DNA of 64,000 nucleotides. It comes from Pseudoxanthomonas composti. Lineage in GTDB: Bacteria > Pseudomonadota > Gammaproteobacteria > Xanthomonadales > Xanthomonadaceae. Of the stretch, positions 45,869 to 55,099 are shown piece by piece. Below the pieces are notes generated by a model. That model was not told where the DNA came from. It ran no database searches and worked only from the letters and a program-made list of their open reading frames with translations. Position 1 is the first letter of the stretch, and every line of letters starts with the position of its first letter. Where the stretch lies: the NCBI RefSeq assembly GCF_004122095.1, contig NZ_SAWZ01000006.1:186001-250000 (forward strand), written 5' to 3'. The position numbers and the translations under genes are program-made.

Positions 45869-46831
45869 TCAGCCCGCCAGTCGATCCGCGATGGTCTTGC
45901 GCAGTGCCTGCAGATCCTTGTCGAAGGCGTCGATGCCGGTCGCCAGCTTCTCGGTGGCCATCGGATCGGCAGCCAGGTCGGCGGCGAACTGCTCGGCGGT
46001 GATCGGCGTAACCGGCGCGCCATCGGGCTGGCTGGGCGAGAGCTTGCGCGGCAGCTCGCCGTGGTCGGCATCCAGCTTTTCCAGCAGATCCGGCGAGATG
46101 GTCAGCCGGTCGCAGCCGGCCAGCGCCTCGATCTGTTCGGTGGAGCGGAACGAGGCGCCCATCACCACGGTCTTGATGTCGCGACGCTTGAAGGTGTCGT
46201 AGACCCCGCGCACGAACTTCACGCCCTGGTCCTCATCGATGTTCGCCGGCGCCTGGCCATTGGCCTTGTACCAGTCCAGGATGCGGCCCACGAACGGCGA
46301 GATCAGGAAGGCATTGGCCTCGGCGCAGGCCAGGGCCTGGGTGGGGTTGAAGATCAGCGTGCAGTTGCAGTCGATGCCTTCGGCCTGCAGCTGGCGGCAG
46401 GCCTCGATGCCTTCCCAGGTCGAGGCGACCTTGATCAGCACCTTGCTCTTGTCCACCCCATGCTCGGCGTACATGGCGATGAACTTGCGCGCCTTGGCCA
46501 CGGTGGCCTCCACGTCGTGCGCCAGGTCGGCATCGACCTCGGTGGACACGCGCCCGGGGATCAGCCCGGCGAGCTTGACGCCCACGGCCACGGTCAGGCG
46601 ATCGACCACCTCGGCCACCAGCGTGTCGTTGACTTTGCCCTGGCCCTTGGCCCACTCGATCTGCTCATCGATCAGGTCGGCATAGACGGGCAGGTCCAGC
46701 GCCTTCTTCACCAGGGTCGGATTGGTGGTGCAATCGACGGGCTTGAGCCGCTTGATCGCGTCGAAATCGCCGGTGTCGGCCACGACCACGGACAGGTCGC
46801 GCAGTTGCTGGAGTTTGGAAGGAGCGGTCAT
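45869..46831 (-). CDS. tal: Transaldolase
   Basis: A 320-residue class I transaldolase (TalB type). It has the Asp of [26 protein letters not shown] and the Schiff-base Lys134 in [26 protein letters not shown] and [12 protein letters not shown] follow. It exchanges dihydroxyacetone units in the pentose phosphate pathway. Its ATG overlaps the oxyR stop (ATGA), so it is translationally coupled to the peroxide sensor. Confidence 0.96.
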   Translation of the reverse strand: MTAPSKLQQLRDLSVVVADTGDFDAIKRLKPVDCTTNPTLVKKALDLPVYADLIDEQIEWAKGQGKVNDTLVAEVVDRLTVAVGVKLAGLIPGRVSTEVDADLAHDVEATVAKARKFIAMYAEHGVDKSKVLIKVASTWEGIEACRQLQAEGIDCNCTLIFNPTQALACAEANAFLISPFVGRILDWYKANGQAPANIDEDQGVKFVRGVYDTFKRRDIKTVVMGASFRSTEQIEALAGCDRLTISPDLLEKLDADHGELPRKLSPSQPDGAPVTPITAEQFAADLAADPMATEKLATGIDAFDKDLQALRKTIADRLAG

Positions 46832-47817
46832 GAGCGTTTGTTCCGTGCAGAAGATGATGCGGGGGATGAACGTCGTGCGGCATTGGACACCACGGCGCGT
46901 TGCATCGGTGTGTCCGTGGTGGAAAACAGGTCCGGCGGCAGCTGCCGGAAGACCTCGGCCAGGCTGGACAGGAAACCGGTCATGGCCGAGCTGCGGCGCC
47001 AGACCATGGCGATCTGCCGGCTCGGCGCCGAGTCGCTGAAACCCAGCAGGTGGATGCTGTCCGAGCGCGCCACCGGCGGCTTGACCGCCAGGCTCGGCAA
47101 CAGGGTGATGCCGACATTGGCCGCGACCATCTGCCGCAGCGTTTCCAGGCTGGTGGCGCGGAACTCGGATTTTTCGTTGGCCCCGGACAGGCGGCAGACT
47201 TCCAGCGCCTGCTCGCGCAGGCAGTGGCCGTCTTCCAGCAGCAAGAGCTTGTGCTCGGAGAGTTCCTCCAGCGTCAGCGCATCGCGCCGGGCCAGTGGAT
47301 GCCGGTCGGGTACGGCCAGCAGGAAGGGTTCCTCGAACAGGAACTCGGCATGCAACTGGTCGTCGTGCACGGGCAGCGCCAGCAGGCCGGCATCCAGGCG
47401 GCCCTCGCGCAGGCGGTTGAGCAGCTCATCGCTCTTCTCCTCGACCAGCAGCAGTTCCAGCTCCGGAAAGCGCGCGCGGATCAGCGGCACCACGTGCGGA
47501 AGCAGGTAAGGGCCCAGGGTGGGGAAGATGCCCAGGCGCACCGTGCCGGCCTCCGGGTCCTGGCTGCGGCGGGCGGCTTCCTTCATCTGGTCCACCTCGG
47601 CCACGATGCGGCGCGCGCGGTCGGCGGCATCGCGTCCGGCGGGCGTCAGCATCACCTTGCGCGGGGCGCGCTCCACCAGCGACACGCCCAGCTCGTCCTC
47701 CAGCTTCTTGATCTGGGTGGACAGCGTGGGCTGGCTGACGAAGCTGGCGGCGGCGGCCTTGCCGAAGTGCTTGTGGTCGGCCAGGGCCACCAGGTATTTG
47801 AGGTCGCGTAGATTCAT
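46828..47817 (-). CDS. oxyR: Peroxide-sensing LysR-type regulator OxyR
   Basis: A 329-residue LysR-family protein. The winged-helix N-terminus is [24 protein letters not shown]. The redox cysteines are Cys199 and Cys208 ([19 protein letters not shown]), at the same numbering as in E. coli. The C-terminal tail is about 20 residues longer than E. coli OxyR and Arg/Ser/Ala-rich. It activates ahpC and catalase-type genes upon oxidation. It is separated from ahpF by a terminator and about 500 bp, which suggests its own promoter. Confidence 0.95.
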   Translation of the reverse strand: MNLRDLKYLVALADHKHFGKAAAASFVSQPTLSTQIKKLEDELGVSLVERAPRKVMLTPAGRDAADRARRIVAEVDQMKEAARRSQDPEAGTVRLGIFPTLGPYLLPHVVPLIRARFPELELLLVEEKSDELLNRLREGRLDAGLLALPVHDDQLHAEFLFEEPFLLAVPDRHPLARRDALTLEELSEHKLLLLEDGHCLREQALEVCRLSGANEKSEFRATSLETLRQMVAANVGITLLPSLAVKPPVARSDSIHLLGFSDSAPSRQIAMVWRRSSAMTGFLSSLAEVFRQLPPDLFSTTDTPMQRAVVSNAARRSSPASSSARNKRS

Positions 47818-48248
47818 GGCGGTTCCGGGGATGGGCCAGGATCGAAGTGCCGTTGAACTGGGCTCGCGCGGGGTTTGGTCGCTCGCGCCACGCCTGGCGA
47901 CTGCGCCGCCACATCGTTTCGGCGGTCCAGCGCATGTCTTTTCGAACGCCTGCCAAGCTCATTGATGTGGTCGATCATTCAAGGCTACAAGCCCGTGGCC
48001 GTCAATCGATAAATTCTCCCCGGCAAAGGGACGGACCTCCTGACGGCGGGTCAGTAGGGTGGATGACGCTTCTTCATCCACCATCGCCGCCAAGCCCAGG
48101 ACCGTGCCGACGTGCCCACCGAGCGCCGTGTGTGGATGACGCCTCTTCACCCACCATCGCCGCGAACCGAACGACGTGGCCGCACCGCGTCCTATCCCGA
48201 TCCGAGACGACGCGCCCACGCCAACGCCAACGCCTCAACTTACGGCAC
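47818..48248. other. Gene-free region upstream of oxyR
   Basis: Roughly 430 bp hold no convincing gene; open frames here are GC shadows with no family features. The region should include the oxyR promoter and contains a palindromic repeat pair (48058-48163). ATCGATAAATT near 48007-48017 is a rare AT-rich spot, but I cannot assign a promoter to it. Confidence 0.5.
48058..48163. repeat. Palindromic repeat pair, 73-bp period
   Basis: Copy 1 (48058-48090) has the arms GGTGGATGA and TCATCCACC around a 7-nt loop, followed by ATCGCCGC. Copy 2 (48131-48163) repeats TGGATGACGC, CTCTTCA and CCACCATCGCCGC with two changes. The two copies lie 73 bp apart in direct orientation. They resemble short palindromic elements common between Xanthomonadaceae genes. 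Confidence 0.75.
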
Positions 48249-48277
48249 AAAAAAACCCGCCGGAAAACTCCGGCGGG
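48249..48277 (-). terminator. Rho-independent terminator downstream of ahpF
   Basis: On the minus strand a 9-bp perfect stem (CCCGCCGGA with TCCGGCGGG, 4-nt loop) is followed by seven Ts. It begins about 55 bp after the ahpF stop. It is the only textbook intrinsic terminator I found in the window. Confidence 0.93.
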
Positions 48278-48330
48278 CGTGAGACCTCCAATCGGTGGCC
48301 GAGGCTGGGGAGCCCTGTATTCCCCTCCAG

Positions 48331-49920
48331 TCAGGCTGCCTTGGCGGTCTCGGTCTGCGCGGGTGCGCTGTGGCGGATGAGGTGGTCGAAGGCGCTCAGC
48401 GCGGCCTTGGAGCCCTCACCCATGGCGATGACGATCTGCTTGTAGGGCACGGTGGTGGCATCGCCCGCCGCGAACACGCCGGGGATGTTGGTGGCGCCAC
48501 GCTCGTCGACGATGATCTCCCCGCGCGGGGACAGCGCCACGGTGTCCTTCAGCCACTCGGTGTTGGGCAGCAGGCCGATCTGCACGAAGATGCCTTCCAG
48601 CTCCAGCCGATGCTGCTCGTCGTTGGTGCGGTCGGTGTAGGACAGGCCGGTCACCTTGTTGCCGTCGCCGTGCACCTCGGTGCTCAGCGCCGACAGCACG
48701 ATGGTCACGTTGGGCAGGCTGCGCAGCTTGCGCTGCAGCACCTCATCGGCACGCAGCTTGTGGTCGAACTCCACCAGCGTGACGTGCTTGACGATGCCGG
48801 CCAGGTCGATGGCCGCCTCCACGCCGGAGTTGCCGCCGCCGATCACCGCCACGCGCTTGCCCTTGAACAGCGGGCCATCGCAGTGCGGGCAGTAGGCCAC
48901 GCCCTTGTTCTTGTACTCGTTCTCGCCGGGCACGTTCATCTGCCGCCAGCGCGCGCCGGTGGACAGGATGACCGTCCTGCCCTTGAGCGAGGCGCCGTTG
49001 GCCAGCTGCACTTCGATCAGGCCATCGGCACCGGCCGGGATCAGCTTCTCGGCGCGCTGCAGGTTCATGATGTCCACCTCGTACTGGCGCACGTGGGCTT
49101 CCAGCGCGGCGGCCATCTTCGGGCCCTCGGTCTCCTGCACGGAGATGAAGTTCTCGATGGCCATCGTGTCCAGCACCTGGCCGCCGAAGCGCTCGGCCGC
49201 CACGCCCGTGCGGATGCCCTTGCGCGCGGCATAGACCGCGGCGGCCGCACCGGCCGGGCCACCCCCGACGATCAGCACCTCGAAGGGATCCTTGGCGGCG
49301 ATCTTCTTGGCATCGCGCTTGGCCGCACCGGCATCCAGACGGCTGACGATCTCTTCCAGGTTCATGCGGCCCTGGCCGAAGGTCTCGCCGTTGAGGTACA
49401 CGGTCGGCACCGACATCACCTGGCGCTCCTCGACCTCGGCCGGGAACACGGCGCCATCGATGGCCACGTGCTGGATCTTCGGGTTCAGCACCGCCATCAA
49501 ATTCAGCGCCTGCACCACGTCCGGGCAGTTCTGGCAGCTCTGCGAGAAGTACGTCTCGAACTTGTACTCGCCCTCAAGGTTCTGGATCTGCTCGATGGTC
49601 TCCACCGCCGCCTTGGACGGATAGCCGCCGACCTGCAGCAGGGCCAGCACCAGCGAGGTGAACTCGTGGCCCATCGGCAGGCCGGCAAAGCGCAGGTGGA
49701 TGTCGTGGCCCGGCGAATTGATCGCGAAGGACGGCGCGCGGCTGTCCCCCTGGCGGCGCTCGACCAGGGTGATCTTGTCCGAGAGCATGACGATCTGCCC
49801 CAGCAGCGTCTTCATCTCCTCGGAGGTCGGGCTGTCGTCCAGCGAGGCGACCAGCTCGATGGGTCGGGTCAGGCGCTCCAGGTAGGCCTGGAGCTGGGTC
49901 TTGAGGGTGTCGTCCAACAT
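48331..49920 (-). CDS. ahpF: Alkyl hydroperoxide reductase subunit F
   Basis: A 529-residue flavoprotein. The N-terminal tandem thioredoxin-like domain has the redox pair in [12 protein letters not shown]. The FAD domain has [18 protein letters not shown], then the thioredoxin-reductase-type CPHC ([13 protein letters not shown]) and the NAD domain [18 protein letters not shown]. It passes electrons from NADH to AhpC. The ATG at 49920 matches the family start ([10 protein letters not shown]). A 165-bp hairpin-rich gap separates it from ahpC. Confidence 0.97.
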   Translation of the reverse strand: MLDDTLKTQLQAYLERLTRPIELVASLDDSPTSEEMKTLLGQIVMLSDKITLVERRQGDSRAPSFAINSPGHDIHLRFAGLPMGHEFTSLVLALLQVGGYPSKAAVETIEQIQNLEGEYKFETYFSQSCQNCPDVVQALNLMAVLNPKIQHVAIDGAVFPAEVEERQVMSVPTVYLNGETFGQGRMNLEEIVSRLDAGAAKRDAKKIAAKDPFEVLIVGGGPAGAAAAVYAARKGIRTGVAAERFGGQVLDTMAIENFISVQETEGPKMAAALEAHVRQYEVDIMNLQRAEKLIPAGADGLIEVQLANGASLKGRTVILSTGARWRQMNVPGENEYKNKGVAYCPHCDGPLFKGKRVAVIGGGNSGVEAAIDLAGIVKHVTLVEFDHKLRADEVLQRKLRSLPNVTIVLSALSTEVHGDGNKVTGLSYTDRTNDEQHRLELEGIFVQIGLLPNTEWLKDTVALSPRGEIIVDERGATNIPGVFAAGDATTVPYKQIVIAMGEGSKAALSAFDHLIRHSAPAQTETAKAA

Positions 49921-49982
49921 TGGCGTGCTCCAAATGACGGAAACAGAAGGGCCTGCCCGGTCGGGCAGAGGGAAAGGGGGGA

Positions 49983-50070
49983 GGCAAACCGCAAGCCGCG
50001 CCGGCATGCGGGACAAGGACACGAACTGCGGTTTGCCGCCGGTGCCTTCCCCGCGCAGGGCGGGGAAGGC
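49983..50070. other. Hairpins between ahpC and ahpF
   Basis: Two inverted repeats are present: GGCAAACCGCA (49983-49993) with TGCGGTTTGCC (50027-50037), 11 bp with a 33-nt loop, and GCCTTCCCCG (50044-50053) with CGGGGAAGGC (50061-50070), 10 bp with a 7-nt loop. The second lies just after the ahpC stop. They could attenuate read-through into ahpF or protect ahpC mRNA. No T-run follows. Confidence 0.7.
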
Positions 50071-50085
50071 GGTCAGGCCAGAAAC

Positions 50086-50646
50086 TTAGATCTTGCCGAC
50101 CAGGTCCAGCGACGGTGCCAGGGTCTTGGCGCCTTCCTTCCACTTGGCCGGGCAGACCTCGCCCGGGTGGGAGGCCACGTACAGGGCGGCCTTGACCTTG
50201 CGCAGGGTGTCGCCGGCTTCGCGGCCGATGCCCTCGGCGGTGATTTCCACCGACTGGATCACGCCCTGCGGGTCGATGATGAAGGTGCCGCGGTCGGCCA
50301 GACCCGCCGGGCGCAGCACGTCGAAGTTCTTGGAGATCTGATGGGTCGGGTCACCGATCATGGCGTACTTGATCTTGCCGATCGCCGCCGAGGTGTCGTG
50401 CCAGGCCTTGTGCGAGAAGTGGGTGTCGGTGGAGACCGAGTAGACCTCAACGCCCAGCTTCTGGAACTCTTCGTAATGGTCGGCCAGGTCTTCCAGTTCG
50501 GTCGGGCAGACGAAGGTGAAGTCGGCCGGGTAGAACACGACCACGGACCACTTGCCCTTCAGGTCGGCGTCGCTGACCTCGATGAACTCACCATTCTTGT
50601 AGGCGCTGGCCTGGAACGGAAGGATTTCGGTGTTGATGACGGGCAT
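50086..50646 (-). CDS. ahpC: Alkyl hydroperoxide reductase subunit C (2-Cys peroxiredoxin)
   Basis: A 186-residue typical 2-Cys peroxiredoxin. The peroxidatic Cys47 is in [17 protein letters not shown] and the resolving Cys in [11 protein letters not shown]. It reduces H2O2, organic peroxides and peroxynitrite with AhpF as reductant. The start at 50646 matches the family ([13 protein letters not shown]). A well-formed promoter with a 37-bp OxyR motif lies upstream. Confidence 0.97.
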   Translation of the reverse strand: MPVINTEILPFQASAYKNGEFIEVSDADLKGKWSVVVFYPADFTFVCPTELEDLADHYEEFQKLGVEVYSVSTDTHFSHKAWHDTSAAIGKIKYAMIGDPTHQISKNFDVLRPAGLADRGTFIIDPQGVIQSVEITAEGIGREAGDTLRKVKAALYVASHPGEVCPAKWKEGAKTLAPSLDLVGKI

Positions 50647-50689
50647 CGGGTTTCCTCTTTGGTGGATGGGGGTGAAGCGACTGAGGGCT

Positions 50690-50718
50690 ATCCTACGGAT
50701 CTGCCATCCATCGCTCAA
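50690..50718 (-). promoter_or_regulatory. ahpC sigma-70 promoter
   Basis: On the minus strand the -35 TTGAGC (50718-50713) and the -10 TAGGAT (50695-50690) are separated by exactly 17 bp. The -10 ends 43 bp before the ahpC ATG. The OxyR box directly abuts the -35, which is the expected activator position. Confidence 0.8.
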
Positions 50719-50755
50719 ATCGATTGGTGGGATCGATGTAATAGCCGTTGACTAT
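50719..50755 (-). promoter_or_regulatory. OxyR binding site upstream of ahpC
   Basis: The minus strand reads ATAG-N7-CTAT-N7-ATCC-N7-CGAT over 37 bp and matches the OxyR motif ATAG-N7-CTAT-N7-ATAG-N7-CTAT at 13 of 16 positions. The first two half-sites are perfect. It ends immediately before the -35 TTGAGC. Oxidised OxyR, encoded about 3 kb away, is the expected binder. Confidence 0.85.
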
Positions 50756-50801
50756 CAAAATCCGGCTGACACATCCTAGTTCCGTGGGTGTTTCACCCAG
50801 A

Positions 50802-51653
50802 TCACGGCGCGCGGACGAAATCGTCGATGGCCTGAAGCAATTGCGGCCCGCGCTTGGGCGCGTACAGCTCCACCAGCGGCGTGAAGTGGCTGCCGCCTGG
50901 CAGCGTCAGGGTCTGCACCGGCACGCCGCGGGCCTTGAGCTTGCGCGCCAGTTCGAAGGTCTGGCCAGGGGAGACGATCTTGTCGTCGCTGCCGATGGCC
51001 AGCAGGAAGGGCGGTTCATCGCCATCGACGAAGCCTGCGGCCATCGCCTTCGGCCACTGCCAGGCCGGCCCGAACACCCCCTCCAGGGCCCGATCGCCCT
51101 GAATGGTGAAGTCGTAGGGGCCGGACAGGCCGATCACCCCGGCCAGCTGCGCCGGCTTCAGGCCCTGCGCTTCCAGGTAGCGCGCATCGGTGCCCAGCAA
51201 CGCGGCAATCTGGGCACCGGCCGAGTGCCCGGCCACGAACACCCGCGCCGGGTCGCCACCGTAGTCGGTCGCATGCTGCCGTGCCCAGGCCACGGCTCGG
51301 GCGCCATCGTGCATGAAGCCGGGGAAGGGCGTGGCGGGCGCCAGGCGGTAATCGGCCACCATGACCACCGCGCCGGTTTCGGTCAGGCGCCGGCCGACGA
51401 AGCGATACTGCGCCCGGCTGCCGCGCTGCCAGCTGCCGCCATAGAAGAACACCACGACCGGCGCGCGTGCACTGGGTGCGGCGGGTTTGTAGATGTCCAG
51501 CGAAAGGCCGCGCGCGCTGTCGTACACGGCGGTCGCATCCGGATGTGCAACCCCGCGGTTGGCGATGCCGAAGACGATGGTCTGGCAGCCGGCCAGCAGC
51601 AGGGCCGCAGCGCCGGTCAGGCCCAGGCGAAAGAAGCAGAGGAATCGGTTCAA
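50802..51653 (-). CDS. Alpha/beta-hydrolase lipoprotein, carboxylesterase-like
   Basis: A 283-residue esterase/lipase-family protein. The lipoprotein signal MNRFLCFFRLGLTGAAALLLAGC gives an acylated Cys near residue 23. The oxyanion loop is VVVFFYGGSWQRGS (HGG-like with Tyr), the nucleophile elbow is VAGHSAGAQIAA and the C-terminal His is in LPGGSHFTPL. The only plausible start is TTG at 51653, preceded by GGAG at 6 nt. It is divergent from prmC with 56 bp between starts. It is probably an outer-membrane-anchored esterase; the substrate is unknown. Confidence 0.83.
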   Translation of the reverse strand: MNRFLCFFRLGLTGAAALLLAGCQTIVFGIANRGVAHPDATAVYDSARGLSLDIYKPAAPSARAPVVVFFYGGSWQRGSRAQYRFVGRRLTETGAVVMVADYRLAPATPFPGFMHDGARAVAWARQHATDYGGDPARVFVAGHSAGAQIAALLGTDARYLEAQGLKPAQLAGVIGLSGPYDFTIQGDRALEGVFGPAWQWPKAMAAGFVDGDEPPFLLAIGSDDKIVSPGQTFELARKLKARGVPVQTLTLPGGSHFTPLVELYAPKRGPQLLQAIDDFVRAP

Positions 51654-51709
51654 GCCAGGCTCCGGTAGGGAAAGACGGGTCGCCGCAAGCCAGCGGCTAA
51701 CATGCGCCC

Positions 51710-52561
51710 ATGGATACGCAAGAACCCCCGCGCCTGGATGCACTGCTACGCCAAGGCGCCACCGCCCTGCCCACGCCCGACCCGCGCTTCGAGGCCGAAG
51801 CCCTGCTTCTGCATGCGCTGGGGCGCGAGCGTGCCTGGCTGTTCGCGCATGGCGCCGATCCTGCCCCGGCGGCCGTGCAGGAGACGTTCGCAGCGCTGCT
51901 GCAGCGACGGATTGCCGGCGAGCCGCTGGCCTACATCCTCGGCAGGCGCGGCTTCTGGACCCTGGACCTGAAGGTGACGCCAGCCACCCTGATCCCCCGC
52001 GCCGAGACCGAGCGCCTGGTGGAGCTGGCGCTGGAGCGCCTGCCGCCGGACCGCCCGCTGGATGTGGCCGACCTGGGCACCGGCAGCGGCGCCATCGCCC
52101 TGGCCATCGCCAGCGAGCGCCCGCAGGCCCGGGTGCTGGCCACCGATGCCAGTGCCCAGGCGCTGGAGGTGGCGCGAGCCAACGCGCAGGCGCATGCGCT
52201 GACCAATGTGGAGTTCGCGCAGGGCAGCTGGTTCGCGCCGCTGGGCGGCCGGCGCTTCGCGCTGATCGCCAGCAACCCGCCTTACATCGGCAGCCAGGAT
52301 GCCCATCTGCAGCAGGGCGACCTGCGCTTCGAGCCGGCCACCGCGCTGGCCTCGGGAGCCGATGGATTGGACGACATCCGCGTGCTGGTCGCCGGCGCGC
52401 CGGCGCGGTTGCTGCCCGGCGGCTGGCTGCTGCTGGAACATGGCTGGGACCAGGGCGAAGCCGTGCACGCACTGATGCGCCAGCACGGGTTGGCCGAGGT
52501 GCAGACCGTGCAGGATCTGGAGGAGCGCGACCGCGTCACGCTCGGCCGCCTGCCCGCGTAG
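51710..52561 (+). CDS. prmC: Peptide chain release factor N5-glutamine methyltransferase PrmC
   Basis: A 283-residue methyltransferase of the HemK family. It has an N-terminal helical domain, the SAM motif [16 protein letters not shown] and the catalytic substrate loop SNPPYI. It methylates the GGQ glutamine of RF1 and RF2. The catalytic domain length and the [12 protein letters not shown] segment agree with PrmC rather than PrmB. Confidence 0.94.
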   Translation: MDTQEPPRLDALLRQGATALPTPDPRFEAEALLLHALGRERAWLFAHGADPAPAAVQETFAALLQRRIAGEPLAYILGRRGFWTLDLKVTPATLIPRAETERLVELALERLPPDRPLDVADLGTGSGAIALAIASERPQARVLATDASAQALEVARANAQAHALTNVEFAQGSWFAPLGGRRFALIASNPPYIGSQDAHLQQGDLRFEPATALASGADGLDDIRVLVAGAPARLLPGGWLLLEHGWDQGEAVHALMRQHGLAEVQTVQDLEERDRVTLGRLPA

Positions 52562-52626
52562 GGCAGGGGCGCAAGGCCCGGCTCGGCTAGACTTTCCGCT
52601 TTTCCGTCGTCTGAAAGGCTTGGCCC

Positions 52627-53568
52627 ATGCGCACGCTGTATCCCGCCATCGAACCGTTCGACACCGGCAGGCTGCCGGTCGATGACCGCCACACGCTGTA
52701 CTACGAGCAGTGCGGCAATCCGGACGGCAAGCCGGTGGTCATGCTGCATGGCGGTCCCGGCGGCGGCTGCAGCGCCAAGATGCGCCAGTTCCACGACCCA
52801 TCCAAGTACCGCATCGTGTTGTTCGACCAGCGCGGCTCCGGGCGCTCTACGCCGCACGCGGACCTGGTGGACAACACCACCTGGGACCTGGTGGCCGATA
52901 TCGAAGCGCTGCGCGTGCACCTGGGCATCGAGACCTGGCAGGTGTTCGGCGGCAGCTGGGGATCGACCCTGGCCCTGGCCTACGCGCAGACCCATCCCCA
53001 GCGCGTGACCGAGCTGGTGCTGCGCGGCATCTTCATGCTGCGTCGCTGGGAGCTGGAGTGGTTCTACCAGGAAGGCGCCAGCCGCCTGTTCCCGGAGGCC
53101 TGGGCGCACTACCTCAAGGCCATCCCGCAGGAAGAACGCCATGACCTGATCTCCGCCTTCCATCGCCGCTTGACCAGCGAGGACGAAGCCACCCGCCTGG
53201 AGGCGGCGCGCGCCTGGAGCGTGTGGGAAGGCGCCACCAGCTTCCTGCACGTGGACCAGGACTTCGTGGCCGGCCACGAGGATGCGCAGTTCGCCCTGGC
53301 CTTCGCGCGCATCGAGAACCACTACTTCGTCAATGGCGGCTTCTTCGAGGTCGACGACCAGCTGTTGCGCGACGCCCACCGGATCGCCCACATCCCCGGG
53401 GTCATCGTGCACGGGCGCTACGACGTGGTCTGCCCGGTGCAGAACGCCTGGGATCTGCACCAGGCCTGGCCCACGGCCAAGCTGGAAATCACCCCGGCCT
53501 CGGGGCACTCGGCCTTCGAGGCGGAGAACATCGACGCACTGGTGCGCGCCACCGACGCCTTCGCCTGA
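52627..53568 (+). CDS. pip: Proline iminopeptidase
   Basis: A 313-residue alpha/beta hydrolase of peptidase family S33. It shows the HGGPGGGCS oxyanion region, FDQRGSGRSTPHA, nucleophile Ser in FGGSWGSTLALAYAQ, Asp in GRYDVVCPV and His in SGHSAFE. It removes N-terminal proline. TAGACT at 52588-52593 is a candidate -10 upstream. Confidence 0.94.
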   Translation: MRTLYPAIEPFDTGRLPVDDRHTLYYEQCGNPDGKPVVMLHGGPGGGCSAKMRQFHDPSKYRIVLFDQRGSGRSTPHADLVDNTTWDLVADIEALRVHLGIETWQVFGGSWGSTLALAYAQTHPQRVTELVLRGIFMLRRWELEWFYQEGASRLFPEAWAHYLKAIPQEERHDLISAFHRRLTSEDEATRLEAARAWSVWEGATSFLHVDQDFVAGHEDAQFALAFARIENHYFVNGGFFEVDDQLLRDAHRIAHIPGVIVHGRYDVVCPVQNAWDLHQAWPTAKLEITPASGHSAFEAENIDALVRATDAFA

Positions 53569-53766
53569 GCGGCGTCAGCCGCACCCTGAAAGCCCGGCGG
53601 CGCCAAGCCGCCGGCGCTTGCGGATCGGTCGATGAAGCCTGTTTGTTCGCGAGGCATCGCGCTCGGATGCCGAAGAGAGGGGGCAGGCCGGGTAAGGCTC
53701 GTCGCTGAAACGGCAGCGCCAGCGGCGCCGCCCCATCGCGACGGCAGCCAAACCTAAGCCCCAGGC

Positions 53767-54555
53767 TCAGCCCGGGACGAAGTCGGCGGCGATGGCGGTG
53801 AAGATGCGCGCCAGCCGCTGTGCCCACGCCTGCTGCCCGGCGTCGTCGGCGATCAGGTCCTGGCGGATCTCCAGCTCCACATGCGGCAGGCCGCGGCCCT
53901 CGCCATGCACGGGCACCGCATAGTCGCTGCTGTCGCTCACCGCATAGGGCTGGTTGTCGCCCACGACCAGGTCGCCTTCCGCGCCCAGCGCGCTGAGCAG
54001 CGCGTGCGCCAGGCGCGTGTCGCGGTGGTACAGCACGCCGGCGTGCCAGGGACGCTGCGCCCCGGCCATCGCCGGCGTGAAGCTGTGCATCATCACCAGC
54101 AGGGTCGGCAGGCCCTGTCCGGCGCGCGCATCCAGGACCTGTCGGATGTGGGCGTGATAAGGCGCATGGATCTCGTCGATCCGCTGCTGACGCTGCGCAG
54201 CGTCCAGGCCGGCATTGCCAGGAATCTCGGTGAAGTCGCTGACTTGTGGGATCAGCGTGGGCGAGGCCAGTGGCCGGTTGCAGTCGATCACCAGGCGCGA
54301 ATAGGTCTGCAGGACCGCCTGCGCATCCAGCAGCGCCGACAGGTGCCGGGTGACCCCGGCGATGCCGATGTCCCAACCGATGTGGCGGTCCAGCTCGGCC
54401 TGCGGCAGGCCCAGGTCGTGCAGGCGCCGCGGCACGACCTGGCCGGCGTGATCGGCGATCAGGACGTAGGGCGAGCGGCCCGCGGCATTGAGCACCGAGA
54501 ACGTCGCCGGGTCCTGCGGACCGAGCAACGTCTGCACCGCCTGGGCATCAGCCAC
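53767..54555 (-). CDS. N-formylglutamate amidohydrolase-family protein
   Basis: A 262-residue zinc amidohydrolase-like protein (PF05013 type). The expected start VLIADHAGQVVP with the metal His/Asp is present, as are SRLVIDCNRPLASPTLIP, MMHSFTP and HVELEIRQDLI. There are no hut genes nearby, so it probably acts on another formyl or carboxylate amide. The start overlaps the Nudix gene's end by 8 bp, making it the last member of a four-gene coupled operon. Confidence 0.85.
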   Translation of the reverse strand: MADAQAVQTLLGPQDPATFSVLNAAGRSPYVLIADHAGQVVPRRLHDLGLPQAELDRHIGWDIGIAGVTRHLSALLDAQAVLQTYSRLVIDCNRPLASPTLIPQVSDFTEIPGNAGLDAAQRQQRIDEIHAPYHAHIRQVLDARAGQGLPTLLVMMHSFTPAMAGAQRPWHAGVLYHRDTRLAHALLSALGAEGDLVVGDNQPYAVSDSSDYAVPVHGEGRGLPHVELEIRQDLIADDAGQQAWAQRLARIFTAIAADFVPG

Positions 54556-55099
54556 GCGGCGTGCCGTCCAGCTCGTGTTCGATCATCCACAGCCCGGCCC
54601 AGAGCTTGGCGTCCAGCGCATAGCCTTCACCCATCTTCCGGACCAGCCAGGCCGCCGCCTGCGGGCGCGGAATCTCGTGCACGGTGATGTTCTCATCGCC
54701 ATCGCCGCCGCCTTGGCCGACCTTGGTCAGGCCGGTGGCGCGCACGAAGGCGACCTTCTCGTTGCTCATGCCCGATGAGGTCGGGCCGATCATCAGCACC
54801 TCGGCATGCGCGGCGGTCCAGCCGGTTTCCTCTTCCAGCTCGCGGATGGCCGACAGTTCGATGGATTCGCCCGCGTCGATATCGCCCACCAGGCCGGCCG
54901 GCATCTCGATGGTCGGCGCCTGCAGCGGTACACGCAGCTGTTCGACGAAGACCACCTTGTCCTCGGGCGTGACCGCCACGATGATCGCCGCCAGCCCCTG
55001 GGCGTGGGTGCGCTCCACGTACTCCCAGTTGCCGCGGTGGACCATGCGCAGGTACTTGCCTTCGTAGATGATCTCGGGCGTGGCGTCTTTGCTGTTCAT
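54548..55099 (-). CDS. Nudix hydrolase, ADP-ribose pyrophosphatase-like
   Basis: A 183-residue Nudix hydrolase with a complete box G-x5-E-x7-REL-x-EE-x-GW (GDIDAGE through EETGW). The flanking EQLRVPLQAPTIEMPAG and a later SSGMSNEKVAFV resemble the NudF/ADP-ribose pyrophosphatase group. The ATG overlaps the exonuclease stop by 4 bp and its end overlaps the amidohydrolase start by 8 bp. Confidence 0.85.
   Translation of the reverse strand: MNSKDATPEIIYEGKYLRMVHRGNWEYVERTHAQGLAAIIVAVTPEDKVVFVEQLRVPLQAPTIEMPAGLVGDIDAGESIELSAIRELEEETGWTAAHAEVLMIGPTSSGMSNEKVAFVRATGLTKVGQGGGDGDENITVHEIPRPQAAAWLVRKMGEGYALDAKLWAGLWMIEHELDGTPRG

Noticed and set aside
47847..48380. Small plus- and minus-strand frames upstream of oxyR
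   Set aside because: They cross palindromic repeats and the terminator, lack a ribosome-binding site and show no protein-like composition.
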